Shown here: in pieces, positions 34,933 to 43,206 of the stretch | Position numbering within the stretch: position 1 is the first letter of the stretch | Layout: each line of letters starts with the position of its first letter | NCBI RefSeq assembly: GCF_000428945.1 | Contig: NZ_AUAX01000001.1 | Location: 310,001-374,000, forward strand | Source: Hamadaea tsunoensis DSM 44101 | GTDB taxonomy: Bacteria; Actinomycetota; Actinomycetes; Mycobacteriales; Micromonosporaceae | Direction: 5' to 3' | DNA: 64,000 nucleotides | Translations under genes and position numbers: made by a program | The notes under the pieces: generated by a model | What the model saw: the letters and a program-made list of their open reading frames with translations, nothing else | What the model was told of the DNA's origin: nothing | The model's database searches: none

Positions 34933-35015
34933 CCTTGATCCCGTTTGGATCAGGGAAATCACCCGAATCTTGGGCCAAGATTACGTGGCGATCCCTGATC
35001 CAAACCGGATCAAGG
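34933..35015. repeat. 83-bp palindromic element, family A copy 4
   Basis: Same length and orientation as copy 1. The left half GGGAAATCACCCGAATC is unchanged, the right half is altered (GATTACGTGGCGATCC), and the outer arms read CCTTGATCCCGTTTGG and CCGGATCAAGG. It begins 22 bp after the SDR stop, upstream of the S24-like gene on the same strand. Confidence 0.84.
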
Positions 35016-35085
35016 AGGAGGGGCAACGGACCGCAAGGCGAAATTCGGTCGCCGGCGGGGGCGCGGCGCGGTCACGCTGAGCGGC

Positions 35086-35433
35086 ATGGGAATGCTGGAC
35101 CTCATGGCGCAGCGCGTCGCCGCCGGCCAGATCGTCCGGTTCCGGCCCACGGGGAACTCGATGGTCCCGCTGATCGCGAGTCGCGACCTGGTCACGGTCG
35201 AGCCGGTGAACGCGGGCCGCCTGGAGGCCGGGGACATCGTCCTCGCGAAGGTGGCCGGAACCGTGTACCTGCACAAGGTCTCGGCTGTCGATCACGCGAA
35301 CGCGCGGGTCCAGATCAGCAACAACCGCGGTCGTGTCAACGGCTGGACCAACCACGCCCGGGTCTACGGCATCTGCACGAACGTGGCGGGGACGGCTCGC
35401 CCGCGACTCAGCGGCAAGACCGCACCCAGCTGA
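35086..35433 (+). CDS. S24/S26-like (LexA/signal-peptidase fold) small protein
   Basis: A 115-residue protein with the S24/S26 signature GNSMVPLIASRDLVTVEP, where Ser in GNSM is the candidate nucleophile, and DIVLAKVAGTVYLHKVSAV, which may provide the Lys. It has no DNA-binding domain or membrane anchor, so it is not LexA or a standard signal peptidase. It may be a free peptidase domain or a binding module. It stands alone between a palindrome and a convergent gene. Confidence 0.7.
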   Translation: MGMLDLMAQRVAAGQIVRFRPTGNSMVPLIASRDLVTVEPVNAGRLEAGDIVLAKVAGTVYLHKVSAVDHANARVQISNNRGRVNGWTNHARVYGICTNVAGTARPRLSGKTAPS

Positions 35434-35481
35434 CCGCGTACGCGAATCTCATGATCAAGTACGACGGTCGGGCGGCGAGTG

Positions 35482-35979
35482 TCAGCGGCCGTCGAGCGCG
35501 TCCAGCGCCGCCGGGTCGAGCGACGCGTACGGCTGGTCCACCTTGTAGTCCACCCAGGTCTTCTTCGGCAGCGTCACCAGGTCCACCTCGATCCGGGCGT
35601 TCTGCGTCGTGAAGTCGCCGCCCCGCTCGTACATCACGATGAGCGGTTCGAACGGGTCGGGCAGGTCCGGCCGGACGATCTCCGGATGCTGCGCCAGCTC
35701 CGCGAAGTGCAGGGCCCACGCGCAGGTGCGGCTCGCGTACCAGGTGAGGTCCTCGGTGGTCCGGGCGACGAGGTCCGCGTCGGCCCGCACGTCCGCGTCG
35801 ATCGCCGCCGCGACGTCGAAGAACGGCCACTCGGGCGTACGCTCCAGCCGCTCCGCCCACCAGGCCGCCCGCCGGAGGTATTCGCGCATCAGGGCGACCC
35901 GGGACCGCGTACGCGTGAAGTCGCCGCTCCAGTCGATCCGGCCGATCCGGTACGCGAGTTCCGGCGGTGTCGCGGTCAT
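35482..35979 (-). CDS. Small protein downstream of WXG100-type effector; candidate immunity protein
   Basis: A 165-residue soluble protein, mostly helical and acidic, with no signal peptide or recognised family. It starts 2 bases after the stop of the WXG100-type secreted protein gene, the position usual for an immunity gene in polymorphic toxin loci. Its DWSGDFTRTRSRVALMREYL...EIVRPDLPDPFEPL pattern is not one I can name. The role as immunity protein is inferred from position only. Confidence 0.5.
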   Translation of the reverse strand: MTATPPELAYRIGRIDWSGDFTRTRSRVALMREYLRRAAWWAERLERTPEWPFFDVAAAIDADVRADADLVARTTEDLTWYASRTCAWALHFAELAQHPEIVRPDLPDPFEPLIVMYERGGDFTTQNARIEVDLVTLPKKTWVDYKVDQPYASLDPAALDALDGR

Positions 35980-35981
35980 GG

Positions 35982-37340
35982 TCAGCCTCCCTGTGCGGCG
36001 CGGACGACGTCGTCGAGGTTCGACAGGTCGTCTGCGATCGTAATGCCCGGATGATCCTTGCCGAGCCCGGGCCAGTGCGCGAACGGGTCCCGTTTCGGGT
36101 CGACGAGCGGGGACAGGTCGTGCGCGCCGTGGTGGTCGGCGGTCGGCCAGTTCAACCCGTCCTCGTCGTACGCGCCGGGATCGCTGGACCGGTAGGGCAG
36201 GCCCTGGTCCATGAGGCTGCTCTCGACGTACTCGTGCGACAGCAGGCGCTTGAACTCGGCGCTCTCGGCGTCGCTGAGGGATCCGTTGCGCGCCTTGGTC
36301 CACAGGTCGGCGATGCGTTCGTCGGCGGTGAAGTTGCCCCGGCCGACCTGCCCGGGACCGGTCGGCACGTCGTGCTCGTCCACGAACAGGTGCTGCTTGA
36401 CCTTGTCGATGATCGACGGGTCGACGCCGAGGTTGTCGGCGATGGCGCTCACGTCGCCGGTGTCGTTGCGGATCCGCTCGTACGCGAGGGCCGCCGCCGG
36501 ATCGGGGTCCTCGACATATCTCGCCCCGGACCAGCCCGGCGTGTCGACGCCTGGCTCGTGCTTGAGCGGGTCGCTGCGGCCGAGCTTCTTCAGCAGCGTA
36601 CGCAGCTCGGTCAGCAGTTCGCCGAGCTTGTCGACGAGCGGGCGCAGGCGCTTGAGGGAGCGCAGCAGTGCCTCGATGAATCCTTTGATCTTGTTGACCC
36701 ACTTGGCGACCAGGGCGGTGACCTGGCCGATGACGACCGGTGTGCCGAGGCCGAGGGTGAGTCCCTCCTCGGCCAGCCACTGCGGCAGCCGGGCGGCGAG
36801 GGTCGCGATGAACTGCGCGATCAGGTCGCGGACGATGCCCCGGACCAGGCCGACGAGCAGCCCCGCGCCCTCGACGGCATAGGAGATCGCGTTGGTCGCC
36901 TTCGAGATCCCTTCCAGCGCCTGCAGGTGGATCCCCGCGTGCTCCCGGTACGCGTCGCCGGAATCCCCGACCCACTGGGCGGTCTCCATACGCACGGCGT
37001 CGGCGAACTCCTCCCGCGCCTGATCGGTGAACTGGGAGACGTTCTTCCACGTCTGCGCGTGCGCCGAGATCTCGTCAGGGTTGCCGGCCAGCCAGTCGAG
37101 GGCTTCCTTCAACGGTTTGAGGTGCTCCATCAGCCAGGAGACGCCCCACGCGACCAGCGAACCGATCGGGTCGATCGCCATGCCGAGGATGTCCAGCGCG
37201 CCGCCGACCCCGCCGAGCGTGCCGTCCACCCAGGAGTGATTGTGAATGCCGCTCGACACCTGTGCGACGTCTTCGACGAGGCCCAGGCCGGTGTACCAGG
37301 TCGTCGACGAATGCGCCTGCGCCACCAGCGGATTGGCCAC
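35982..37340 (-). CDS. WXG100-type secreted protein with candidate C-terminal toxin domain
   Basis: A 452-residue protein. The N-terminal 250 residues are helical and carry the WXG-like turn QWVGDSGDAYREHA with long amphipathic helices before and after, as in actinobacterial ESX/type VII substrates and polymorphic toxins. After a linker (about 270-295) the last 150 residues form a separate domain: DNLGVDPSIIDKVKQHLF, DEHDVP, then a HEYVES motif in RLLSHEYVESSLMDQG. His and Glu in that motif could be catalytic or metal ligands; this resembles C-terminal domains seen on other secreted toxins. No signal peptide is present, which fits type VII export. Confidence 0.6.
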   Translation of the reverse strand: MANPLVAQAHSSTTWYTGLGLVEDVAQVSSGIHNHSWVDGTLGGVGGALDILGMAIDPIGSLVAWGVSWLMEHLKPLKEALDWLAGNPDEISAHAQTWKNVSQFTDQAREEFADAVRMETAQWVGDSGDAYREHAGIHLQALEGISKATNAISYAVEGAGLLVGLVRGIVRDLIAQFIATLAARLPQWLAEEGLTLGLGTPVVIGQVTALVAKWVNKIKGFIEALLRSLKRLRPLVDKLGELLTELRTLLKKLGRSDPLKHEPGVDTPGWSGARYVEDPDPAAALAYERIRNDTGDVSAIADNLGVDPSIIDKVKQHLFVDEHDVPTGPGQVGRGNFTADERIADLWTKARNGSLSDAESAEFKRLLSHEYVESSLMDQGLPYRSSDPGAYDEDGLNWPTADHHGAHDLSPLVDPKRDPFAHWPGLGKDHPGITIADDLSNLDDVVRAAQGG

Positions 37341-37432
37341 GGTTCCCCCTCCCCCGTCCTCACCGCGACCATAGCGCCGACCGTCTATCCCGTCAGCCCC
37401 TCACCGTCCACCTGTGGATAACTCCGGACGAT

Positions 37433-37978
37433 CTAGAGGCCGGCGGCGATCGTCGCCGCCCCGGCGACCGGGACGTCCCGGCTGAACAGGTGGAACTCGG
37501 CCGCTTCCGCCCGCTGGCCGATGCGGTCGCCGATCATGGTGGTACGCATCGCCTCGTAGCAGCCCGATTCCTGCAGCTGCTCCTGTGTGTAGCCGGCGGT
37601 GCACAGCACGAGCGCCTTGCGGGCCACGACGCGCACCGGCCGGTACGCCCAGCCGACCGTCCACACGCGATCGAACCAGCCCTTCATCAGCGCGGGGCAG
37701 TCGTTCCACCAGACCGGGTACACGAACGCCCACACGTCGGCGGCGGCCAGCCGTTCGTGTTCGAGCGTGACGTCAGCCGCGACCGGCGCCCCCGCGTCGT
37801 ACGCCGATTCCCGCGCGTACTCCCCGGCGCTCAGGTCCGGGCGGAAGCCCATCGCGTACAGGTCGCTGAGGGTGTGGGAGTGGCCGGCGCCGGTCAACCC
37901 CCCGACGAAGGAGTCGAGCAGGTCGCGGGTGAAGCTGCGGCCGGCCGGATGCGCGTACACGATGTGGACGTTGCTCAC
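37433..37978 (-). CDS. NAD(P)H-dependent flavodoxin-fold oxidoreductase (NQO1/MdaB-like)
   Basis: A 181-residue FMN/FAD quinone reductase-like protein: VHIVYAHPAGRSF at the N-terminus, the conserved VWAFVYPVWWNDCPALMKGWFDRV segment and TVGWAYRP. It likely reduces quinones or nitro compounds in the cytosol with NAD(P)H. GTG 37978 gives the family start; the upstream frame would run into the next gene. It is probably cotranscribed with the small membrane protein 14 bp upstream. Confidence 0.87.
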   Translation of the reverse strand: MSNVHIVYAHPAGRSFTRDLLDSFVGGLTGAGHSHTLSDLYAMGFRPDLSAGEYARESAYDAGAPVAADVTLEHERLAAADVWAFVYPVWWNDCPALMKGWFDRVWTVGWAYRPVRVVARKALVLCTAGYTQEQLQESGCYEAMRTTMIGDRIGQRAEAAEFHLFSRDVPVAGAATIAAGL

Positions 37979-37992
37979 CCGGTCAGTGTCGC

Positions 37993-38346
37993 TCAGGCGG
38001 GGGCGGACCGGCGGCGCACCGCGTACGCGACGAGGACGAAACTCAGCACGATCAGGACGGGCCAGGGCCACGCGCCTGCGTCGGGGAGGACCCGCGCGGA
38101 CAGGATCATGAGCAGGACGCTGACGACGAAGCCGGCCAGGGCCACGGCCCAGGGCCGGTCGAGCCGCAGCAGCAGCGCGGCGCCGAAGGTCACGGCGGTC
38201 GCGATCGCCGCGACGACCAGCAGCCCGCGACCGATGTTCGCCAGGCCGTCGGCGGCGACGATCCGCAGGGTGACCGCGCCCGCGACGGCGAAGACGAGGC
38301 CCGCGGCGGCGCCGCGGGCGATGACGGAGATCGAGCTCGATGGCAT
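37993..38346 (-). CDS. Small four-helix membrane protein
   Basis: A 117-residue protein with four hydrophobic helices spread over residues 8-112 and a short basic C-terminus (RRRSAPA). I do not recognise a family. It is located just upstream of the quinone reductase gene on the same strand. Confidence 0.6.
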   Translation of the reverse strand: MPSSSISVIARGAAAGLVFAVAGAVTLRIVAADGLANIGRGLLVVAAIATAVTFGAALLLRLDRPWAVALAGFVVSVLLMILSARVLPDAGAWPWPVLIVLSFVLVAYAVRRRSAPA

Positions 38347-38431
38347 GCGGGCATTATCGCGGCGCCGGCCGGGGCGGGCCGTCCACCGGACGGCCGCACC
38401 CCGGCGCCGAGCGGGCGCGGGCGGCGGCCCC

Positions 38432-38782
38432 TCAGGCCATGAGCGCGAGGGTGATCGCCACCGGGATCAGGTACAGCACGGGGAAGGCGACCGTCTGGTA
38501 CGACCGCGCCCGCAGCACGGTCACGACCGCCCCCAGGAAGTACGCGATGAGGCACACGGCCGCCGCGATGCCGACGGCCGGCACGGCGAGCCCGACGAGC
38601 AGGCCGAGCGCGCCGGCCCCCTTGGCGATCCCGAGCGGGGTCCACCACGACCGCGGTACGCCGTACGTGACCAGCGGGTCGACGACGAAGGGTGCCCGGC
38701 GCAGCAGCGAGAACGAGGAGAATCCGACCCAGAGGGCGGTGAGGGCGGTGAGGACGGTGACGACGGCGGTGGTGGTCGACAT
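38432..38782 (-). CDS. DoxX-like family membrane protein
   Basis: A 116-residue protein with four hydrophobic helices and the DoxX-like features LRRAPFVVDPLVTYGVPRSWWTPLGIAKGAGALGLL, where the proline/tryptophan-rich loop and LGxxKxxGALGLL pattern are typical. DoxX-like proteins are linked to redox homeostasis, but the reaction is not known. GGAG lies before the ATG. Confidence 0.78.
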   Translation of the reverse strand: MSTTTAVVTVLTALTALWVGFSSFSLLRRAPFVVDPLVTYGVPRSWWTPLGIAKGAGALGLLVGLAVPAVGIAAAVCLIAYFLGAVVTVLRARSYQTVAFPVLYLIPVAITLALMA

Positions 38783-38856
38783 GAGGAGCTCCTTCGGCGT
38801 TGGTCTTCACTTCCGTGACCCCCGCCCGCGCCGGAGTGTGACCGGAGTCGTCTGGA

Positions 38857-39669
38857 TCACACCGCCAACAGCTCGCGTACGCGTTCCGCGAAGGCCCGTG
38901 GATGCGTCAGGTTCCCGTTGTGCCCGCCCGGGAAGGACTCGGCCGGCCGGCCGAGGCGATCCGCGAGCGCGAGCCCGGCCAGGTAGTCGAACCCGTCGGC
39001 CGGGCTGCGCTCCCCCACCGCCGGGATCACGGGCGCGTCCCGGGCCACATCGGCCGGCGTCAGCGTGTCCGCCAGCGCCGCGTCCAGGTCCGCCGTCAGG
39101 AAGAACTCGAAGTTCGCCGCCCGCTGGTCGGTGAACGGGAACGCCGTCACCCCCGGCTCCGTCGCCTGGTCGCGCGGGTCGATCCCGAGTACCGCCGCGA
39201 CCCGCCCGGCCGCCGCACGCCACCCGCCCGTCTCATACGCGACGCGTACGCTCGCGAGCTTGTCGCGGGCGATCCGCTCCTGATCCGCCGCGAGGAACCG
39301 CACCGCGATCGGCTCGTGGGCGATCAAGGTCCGCACCGTTCCCGCGTACGCGTGGAGCATGTGCAGGCCGACGGCGGCCCCGAGGCTGAGTCCGAGCATG
39401 AGGACGGGCTTGTCGGTGACGGCCCGGACCACGGCGGCGGCGTCCGCGGCGTGCCGGCGCAGGGTGATCGGCAGCCCGGGATCGGTCACGACGCTGCGCG
39501 ACAGCCCCCGCCGGTCGTACGTGACCACGGTGAACTCCCCGGCGAGCGACCGCACGAGATCCACGCTGCGGTCGGCGTCGCCCTCGCCGCTCTGCGAGAT
39601 GAGCAGGACCGGCCCGGCTCCGGTGACCTGGTAGTGGATGCGGGCGCCTTCGACGATCAATTCGGTCAT
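38857..39669 (-). CDS. Alpha/beta hydrolase
   Basis: A 270-residue alpha/beta-hydrolase fold protein. The nucleophile elbow is GLSLG, the oxyanion region VLLISQSGEGDADRS, and the C-terminal His is in GGHNGNL. The start ATG 39669 excludes seven residues of a longer frame that would overlap the operator. It is divergent from a MarR-like gene with a shared palindromic site, so it is probably the regulated target. Confidence 0.87.
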   Translation of the reverse strand: MTELIVEGARIHYQVTGAGPVLLISQSGEGDADRSVDLVRSLAGEFTVVTYDRRGLSRSVVTDPGLPITLRRHAADAAAVVRAVTDKPVLMLGLSLGAAVGLHMLHAYAGTVRTLIAHEPIAVRFLAADQERIARDKLASVRVAYETGGWRAAAGRVAAVLGIDPRDQATEPGVTAFPFTDQRAANFEFFLTADLDAALADTLTPADVARDAPVIPAVGERSPADGFDYLAGLALADRLGRPAESFPGGHNGNLTHPRAFAERVRELLAV

Positions 39670-39683
39670 GCCCCGACCATAAA

Positions 39684-39718
39684 GCATCAATTTTGATGCA
39701 TCAAGAATGATGTACTCT
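39684..39718. promoter_or_regulatory. Operator and promoter between alpha/beta hydrolase and MarR-like genes
   Basis: GCATCAATTTTGATGC (39684-39699) has 7-bp arms around TT, followed by the partially related ATCAAGAATGAT. A -10-like TACTCT at 39713-39718 lies 7 bases before the GTG at 39726, consistent with a leaderless MarR-like transcript. The palindrome also lies just upstream of the hydrolase start, so one site could control both directions. Confidence 0.6.
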
Positions 39719-39725
39719 GGATCAC

Positions 39726-40175
39726 GTGAGCCCCGTGGAACTGATCCTGCTCGGCCGGACCCTGATGAAGATCGGCGAGCAGGCCCTGCCGCCGGCCGCC
39801 CCGGACGCCCCGCGCGGCGGCGAGCGTACGGTCGTCGTGGTCATGTCCGACGTCTACCAGCACCCGGAGACCAGCGTCGTCGAGGTCGCCCGGCGTACGG
39901 GACTGCCGCAGAGCGCGGTCTCCACCGCCGTCGCCCGGCTGCGCGAGGTCGGCTCGATCGTCGCCGAACCAGACCCGTCCGACCGCCGGCGGCAGCTATT
40001 GCGGCGCAACCCCGAACTCACCGCGCGCCGCCGCGAGGTGGCCACGGCCCGCATCGACGAGGCGCTCGCGACAGCCCTCGACGAGCCGGCTCAGCTGGGA
40101 GCCGTCCTGGCCGCCCTGGAGATCCTCGGACAGCACCTGACCCCGGAGGCGATCGCCCGTCTCCGCCCACAGTAG
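39726..40175 (+). CDS. MarR-like winged-helix transcriptional regulator
   Basis: A 149-residue protein. The central winged helix VVEVARRTGLPQSAVSTAVARLREVGSIVAEPDPSDRRRQLL is of MarR type, with a wing rich in Asp and Arg. The N-terminal and C-terminal helices would form the dimer interface. GTG 39726 is supported by the upstream -10 box. It probably regulates itself and the divergent alpha/beta hydrolase gene. Confidence 0.82.
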   Translation: MSPVELILLGRTLMKIGEQALPPAAPDAPRGGERTVVVVMSDVYQHPETSVVEVARRTGLPQSAVSTAVARLREVGSIVAEPDPSDRRRQLLRRNPELTARRREVATARIDEALATALDEPAQLGAVLAALEILGQHLTPEAIARLRPQ

Positions 40176-40270
40176 ACAGACATTCGTCGATGATGGTCGG
40201 GTTGCCCCTACCTTGATCCCGGGGGTCTGCGGTATTCCGGCGTACCCGTCTCTTTCAGCACGCTTGTCCC

Positions 40271-41299
40271 ATGACCGAGACGATCGCAGCACCCTCGCCG
40301 ATCACCGCCCGCGGCAGTGACTTCGCCCGGCTGGCCGACCGCGTACGCCAGGCCGGCCTGCTCGAACGCCGTCCGGCCTACTACGCCGTGCGGATCGGCC
40401 TGGTCGTCGCCGCGTACGCCGGCGCCTGGGCGGCTTTCGCGCTGCTGGGCGACTCCTGGTTCCAGTTGCTCGTCGCGGCCGCCCTCGCCGTCGTGTTCGC
40501 CCAGGTCGCCCTGGTCGCCCACGATCTCGCCCACCGCCAGGTCTTCGCGAAGCGCGGGCCCAGCGAGGTCGCCGGGATGATCGCCGGCAACCTCGGCATC
40601 GGCATGAGCTACGGCTGGTGGATGGACAAGCACACCCGCCACCACGCCAATCCGAACCACGAGGAGCACGATCCGGACGTCTCCCCCGACATCCTGATCT
40701 GGTCCGAGGACCAGGCCCGCACGGCGACCGGAGTGGCGCGCCGGGTCGGGCGGGTCCAGGCGTACATCTTCTTCCCGCTCCTGCTCCTGGAGGGCCTGAA
40801 CCTGCACGTGTCCGGGGCGCGCGCGCTGCGCCGCGGCGGCCAGCGGCATCGCGCCGCGGAGATCGTGCTGTTCGCGGCCCACGTGCTCGGTTACTTCGCC
40901 GCGGTGTTCGCGGTCCTGCCCGCCGGCAAGGCGATCGCCTTCATGGCCGTCCACCAGGCGCTGTTCGGCCTGTACCTCGGCTGCACGTTCGCGCCCAACC
41001 ACAAGGGCATGCCGATGGCCACCGACGACCTCGACTACCTGCGCAAGCAGGTCCTGACCTCGCGCGACGTCCGCGGCGGCGGCATCCTGGACGTCGCCCT
41101 CGGGGGCCTCAACCACCAGATCGAGCACCACCTCTTCCCGAGCATGGCGTCGGTCAACCTCCGCAAGGCCAAGCCGCTCGTACGCGATTTCTGCGCCGAG
41201 ATCGGCGTTGCCTACCACGAGACCGGGCTGGTCGAGTCGTACTCGATCGCGCTGCGCCACCTGCACCGGGTGGGAGCGCCGCTGCGCCGTCGGGCCTAG
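40271..41299 (+). CDS. Membrane fatty acid desaturase (acyl-lipid type)
   Basis: A 342-residue di-iron desaturase. His boxes HDLAH (84-88), HTRHH (121-125) and HQIEHH (about residues 281-286) are all present, with four hydrophobic helices between them. It introduces double bonds into membrane acyl chains using electrons from ferredoxin or a reductase. The HQIEHH box without an N-terminal cytochrome b5 is usual for actinobacterial front-end or delta-9-type enzymes; regiospecificity cannot be read here. Its 3' end overlaps the convergent phosphotransferase gene by 4 bp. Confidence 0.92.
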   Translation: MTETIAAPSPITARGSDFARLADRVRQAGLLERRPAYYAVRIGLVVAAYAGAWAAFALLGDSWFQLLVAAALAVVFAQVALVAHDLAHRQVFAKRGPSEVAGMIAGNLGIGMSYGWWMDKHTRHHANPNHEEHDPDVSPDILIWSEDQARTATGVARRVGRVQAYIFFPLLLLEGLNLHVSGARALRRGGQRHRAAEIVLFAAHVLGYFAAVFAVLPAGKAIAFMAVHQALFGLYLGCTFAPNHKGMPMATDDLDYLRKQVLTSRDVRGGGILDVALGGLNHQIEHHLFPSMASVNLRKAKPLVRDFCAEIGVAYHETGLVESYSIALRHLHRVGAPLRRRA

Positions 41300-42225
41300 T
41301 GCCAGCGCCCGGCGGCCAGCCGTTCGAGGTGCCCGATCCGGGCCGCCAGCCAGCCGGGCACCTTCTCCTCCTCCAGCGCGTACGCGACGTCGCCGGCGAT
41401 GTGGGCGGCGTCGCGCAGTTCGCATTCCGCCCGCAGGACCAGCGGATCGGCGCCCGTCAGGTCGACGATCGCCCCGAGCACGGCGCCGAGGTGCGGCCCG
41501 CTCGTCACCGCCAGCAGGATCCAGTCGTCCGCCGGTACGCCGTACCGGGCCCGTTCGAAGTCCAGCAGCGCGGACACGTCCGGGCCGTCGACGAGCCAGT
41601 TGCCCCAGTCGGCGTCCGCGTGCACAGGTGTCGCGGCCGGCCCGTCCGACGGCGCGGACGCGGCGATCGCGCGGAGCCGGTCGACGAGCCACCGCGAGAC
41701 CACGGCCGCCCGGTCGATCCGCTCGATCTGCTCCAGGAGCGCGGCCCGGCCGACGAATCCCTCGTGGACCGGGGACTTGCGCAGCGCCTGTTCGACCTCG
41801 CCGTCCGGGGTCCACCGGTGCAGATCGTGCAGGCGCCGGACCGCCTGTTCGGCCCACCGCCGGGCGGTCGCGTCGTCCGCTCCCGGCAACCCCACTCCCG
41901 CGCGTACGCCGGGCATGCGGGTGAAGACCGCGTAGCGGATCTCGGTGCCGGCGAACTCCGTGCGGCCCGCGGCGATCAACGGCGCGCCGAGCCCGGCGGG
42001 CAGCCGCGGGGCGAGTGTGACCTCCAGGTCGAGCCGGTCGTGGATGTGCGCCCCGATCAGCTTCACCGCGATCCCGGCGCCGAGGAAGACGTAGTGCGAC
42101 ATGCTGTCCGCCGTCGTCAGCGGGCCCGGATCGCGGCCCAGCACCTCGGCCGCGATGTGGTGCGCGGCATCGCGGGCCCGGTCGAGATCTTCAGGGGTGG
42201 CGTCGAGGCGCCGGGGCAACTTCAT
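41296..42225 (-). CDS. Phosphotransferase family protein (APH fold)
   Basis: A 309-residue kinase-like protein with the brenner-type loop TPVHADADWGNWLV and LLDFERARYGVPADDWI as metal-binding segment; the N-lobe LTTADSMSHYVFLGAGIAVKLI provides the nucleotide site. HxDxxxxN is intact as HADADWGN, so it is likely active on an unknown small alcohol substrate. GGAGG precedes ATG 42225 at good spacing. It is convergent with the desaturase. Confidence 0.8.
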   Translation of the reverse strand: MKLPRRLDATPEDLDRARDAAHHIAAEVLGRDPGPLTTADSMSHYVFLGAGIAVKLIGAHIHDRLDLEVTLAPRLPAGLGAPLIAAGRTEFAGTEIRYAVFTRMPGVRAGVGLPGADDATARRWAEQAVRRLHDLHRWTPDGEVEQALRKSPVHEGFVGRAALLEQIERIDRAAVVSRWLVDRLRAIAASAPSDGPAATPVHADADWGNWLVDGPDVSALLDFERARYGVPADDWILLAVTSGPHLGAVLGAIVDLTGADPLVLRAECELRDAAHIAGDVAYALEEEKVPGWLAARIGHLERLAAGRWH

Positions 42226-42518
42226 CGATCCTCCTTCGCGTCCGGCCGATGCTAAGCCGCCGGGATCGGGCCGCCGCGGCGCTCGACAGCCGGAGAAGCC
42301 CTGTACGCCAAGCGAACCCACATACGCGTAGTCCCCTATGAATCATGGGGCTAACTCGCTTGTGCGTCGCGTTCGCATGACTTCGCCGAGCCAGGGGGTG
42401 TCCGCGTACCGGGCGCGACGCCGTGATCTGAGTCACCGCGTACCACAGGAAGAGTCGGGTTTAAGAAAATTAAGATCCACGGCTTGAATCCTTAAGATTC
42501 TCAAGGTACAAATAAATC
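42226..42518. promoter_or_regulatory. Regulatory region and leaderless promoter of the DUF2089 gene
   Basis: A clear promoter is seen: -35 TTGAAT (42484-42489), a 17-bp spacer, -10 TACAAA (42507-42512). The predicted start of transcription falls on the ATG at 42519, so the message is probably leaderless; no ribosome site is seen. The spacer itself, CCTTAAGATTCTCAAGG (42490-42506), is an imperfect palindrome filling it exactly, a likely operator. A second hairpin, CCCCTATGAATCATGGGG, is at 42333-42350. The stretch from 42460 is markedly AT-rich. Confidence 0.7.
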
Positions 42519-42893
42519 ATGACGGCACGGACCATGGACTGGCAAGAACTGACGAACCTGACCCGCGGGCAGCCCTTCGTCGTCGAGCGCGTGCGCCTCG
42601 CCAACGGCGTCGCGATCGAGGGCGCGTTCGAGCCACCGCAGCTGGGCCAGCTGAGCCTGGAGGACCAGGTGTTCGTCACGGCCTTCGTCCGCTGCCACGG
42701 TTCCATCAAGGAGATGGAGCGGATCTTCGGGGTGAGCTACCCGACGATCAAGTCACGGCTCAACCGGATCGCGCAGCTGCTCGACTTCGTCGAGACCGAT
42801 CCGGCGCCGTCCCGGGCCGACGTCATCGACCGGCTGCGCCGCGGCGAGATCGACGCCCAGCAGGCACTGCGCGAGTTGGAGGGTCGCACATGA
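42519..42893 (+). CDS. DUF2089 family protein with helix-turn-helix
   Basis: A 124-residue protein. The core VFVTAFVRCHGSIKEMERIFGVSYPTIKSRLNRI is a helix-turn-helix of the DUF2089 family. The C-terminal helix pair DVIDRLRRGEIDAQQALRELEG resembles a SHOCT-like module. It is the first gene of a three-gene cluster with a small membrane protein and a SHOCT-like protein, a common arrangement. It probably binds its own spacer palindrome; this is inference. Confidence 0.85.
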   Translation: MTARTMDWQELTNLTRGQPFVVERVRLANGVAIEGAFEPPQLGQLSLEDQVFVTAFVRCHGSIKEMERIFGVSYPTIKSRLNRIAQLLDFVETDPAPSRADVIDRLRRGEIDAQQALRELEGRT

Positions 42894-43153
42894 TGCCGCA
42901 ACTGCTGACCGTACGCGTGAACCGGTCGCGAGGCCGCCGCCCGATCCGGATCTGGGTGCCGGTGCTTCCCGTCGCGCTGATCCTGTCGCCGCTGCTGATC
43001 CTGGCGGTCGGCGTGGTCGCGGTCGCCTGCGCCGTCTACCGGATCAGCGTCCTGCGGGCACTCGGCACGAGCTGGCGGATCCTGTCCGCCCTGCCCGGCA
43101 CCCGGCTGGACGTGGCGACCGGGAACACGGCGTTCCTCGTCAGCATCCGGTAG
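42890..43153 (+). CDS. Small membrane protein in the DUF2089 cluster
   Basis: An 87-residue protein with a basic N-terminus and one long or two short hydrophobic segments (about 24-55), overlapping the end of the DUF2089 gene in an ATGA arrangement. The family is unknown. Its constant place between DUF2089 and SHOCT-like genes suggests it signals or is regulated with them. Confidence 0.75.
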   Translation: MMPQLLTVRVNRSRGRRPIRIWVPVLPVALILSPLLILAVGVVAVACAVYRISVLRALGTSWRILSALPGTRLDVATGNTAFLVSIR

Positions 43154-43206
43154 CCCGCGGGCGACCGGTGAACCATCCATCGGAGAACGGAAGAGAGAGG
43201 TGCACA

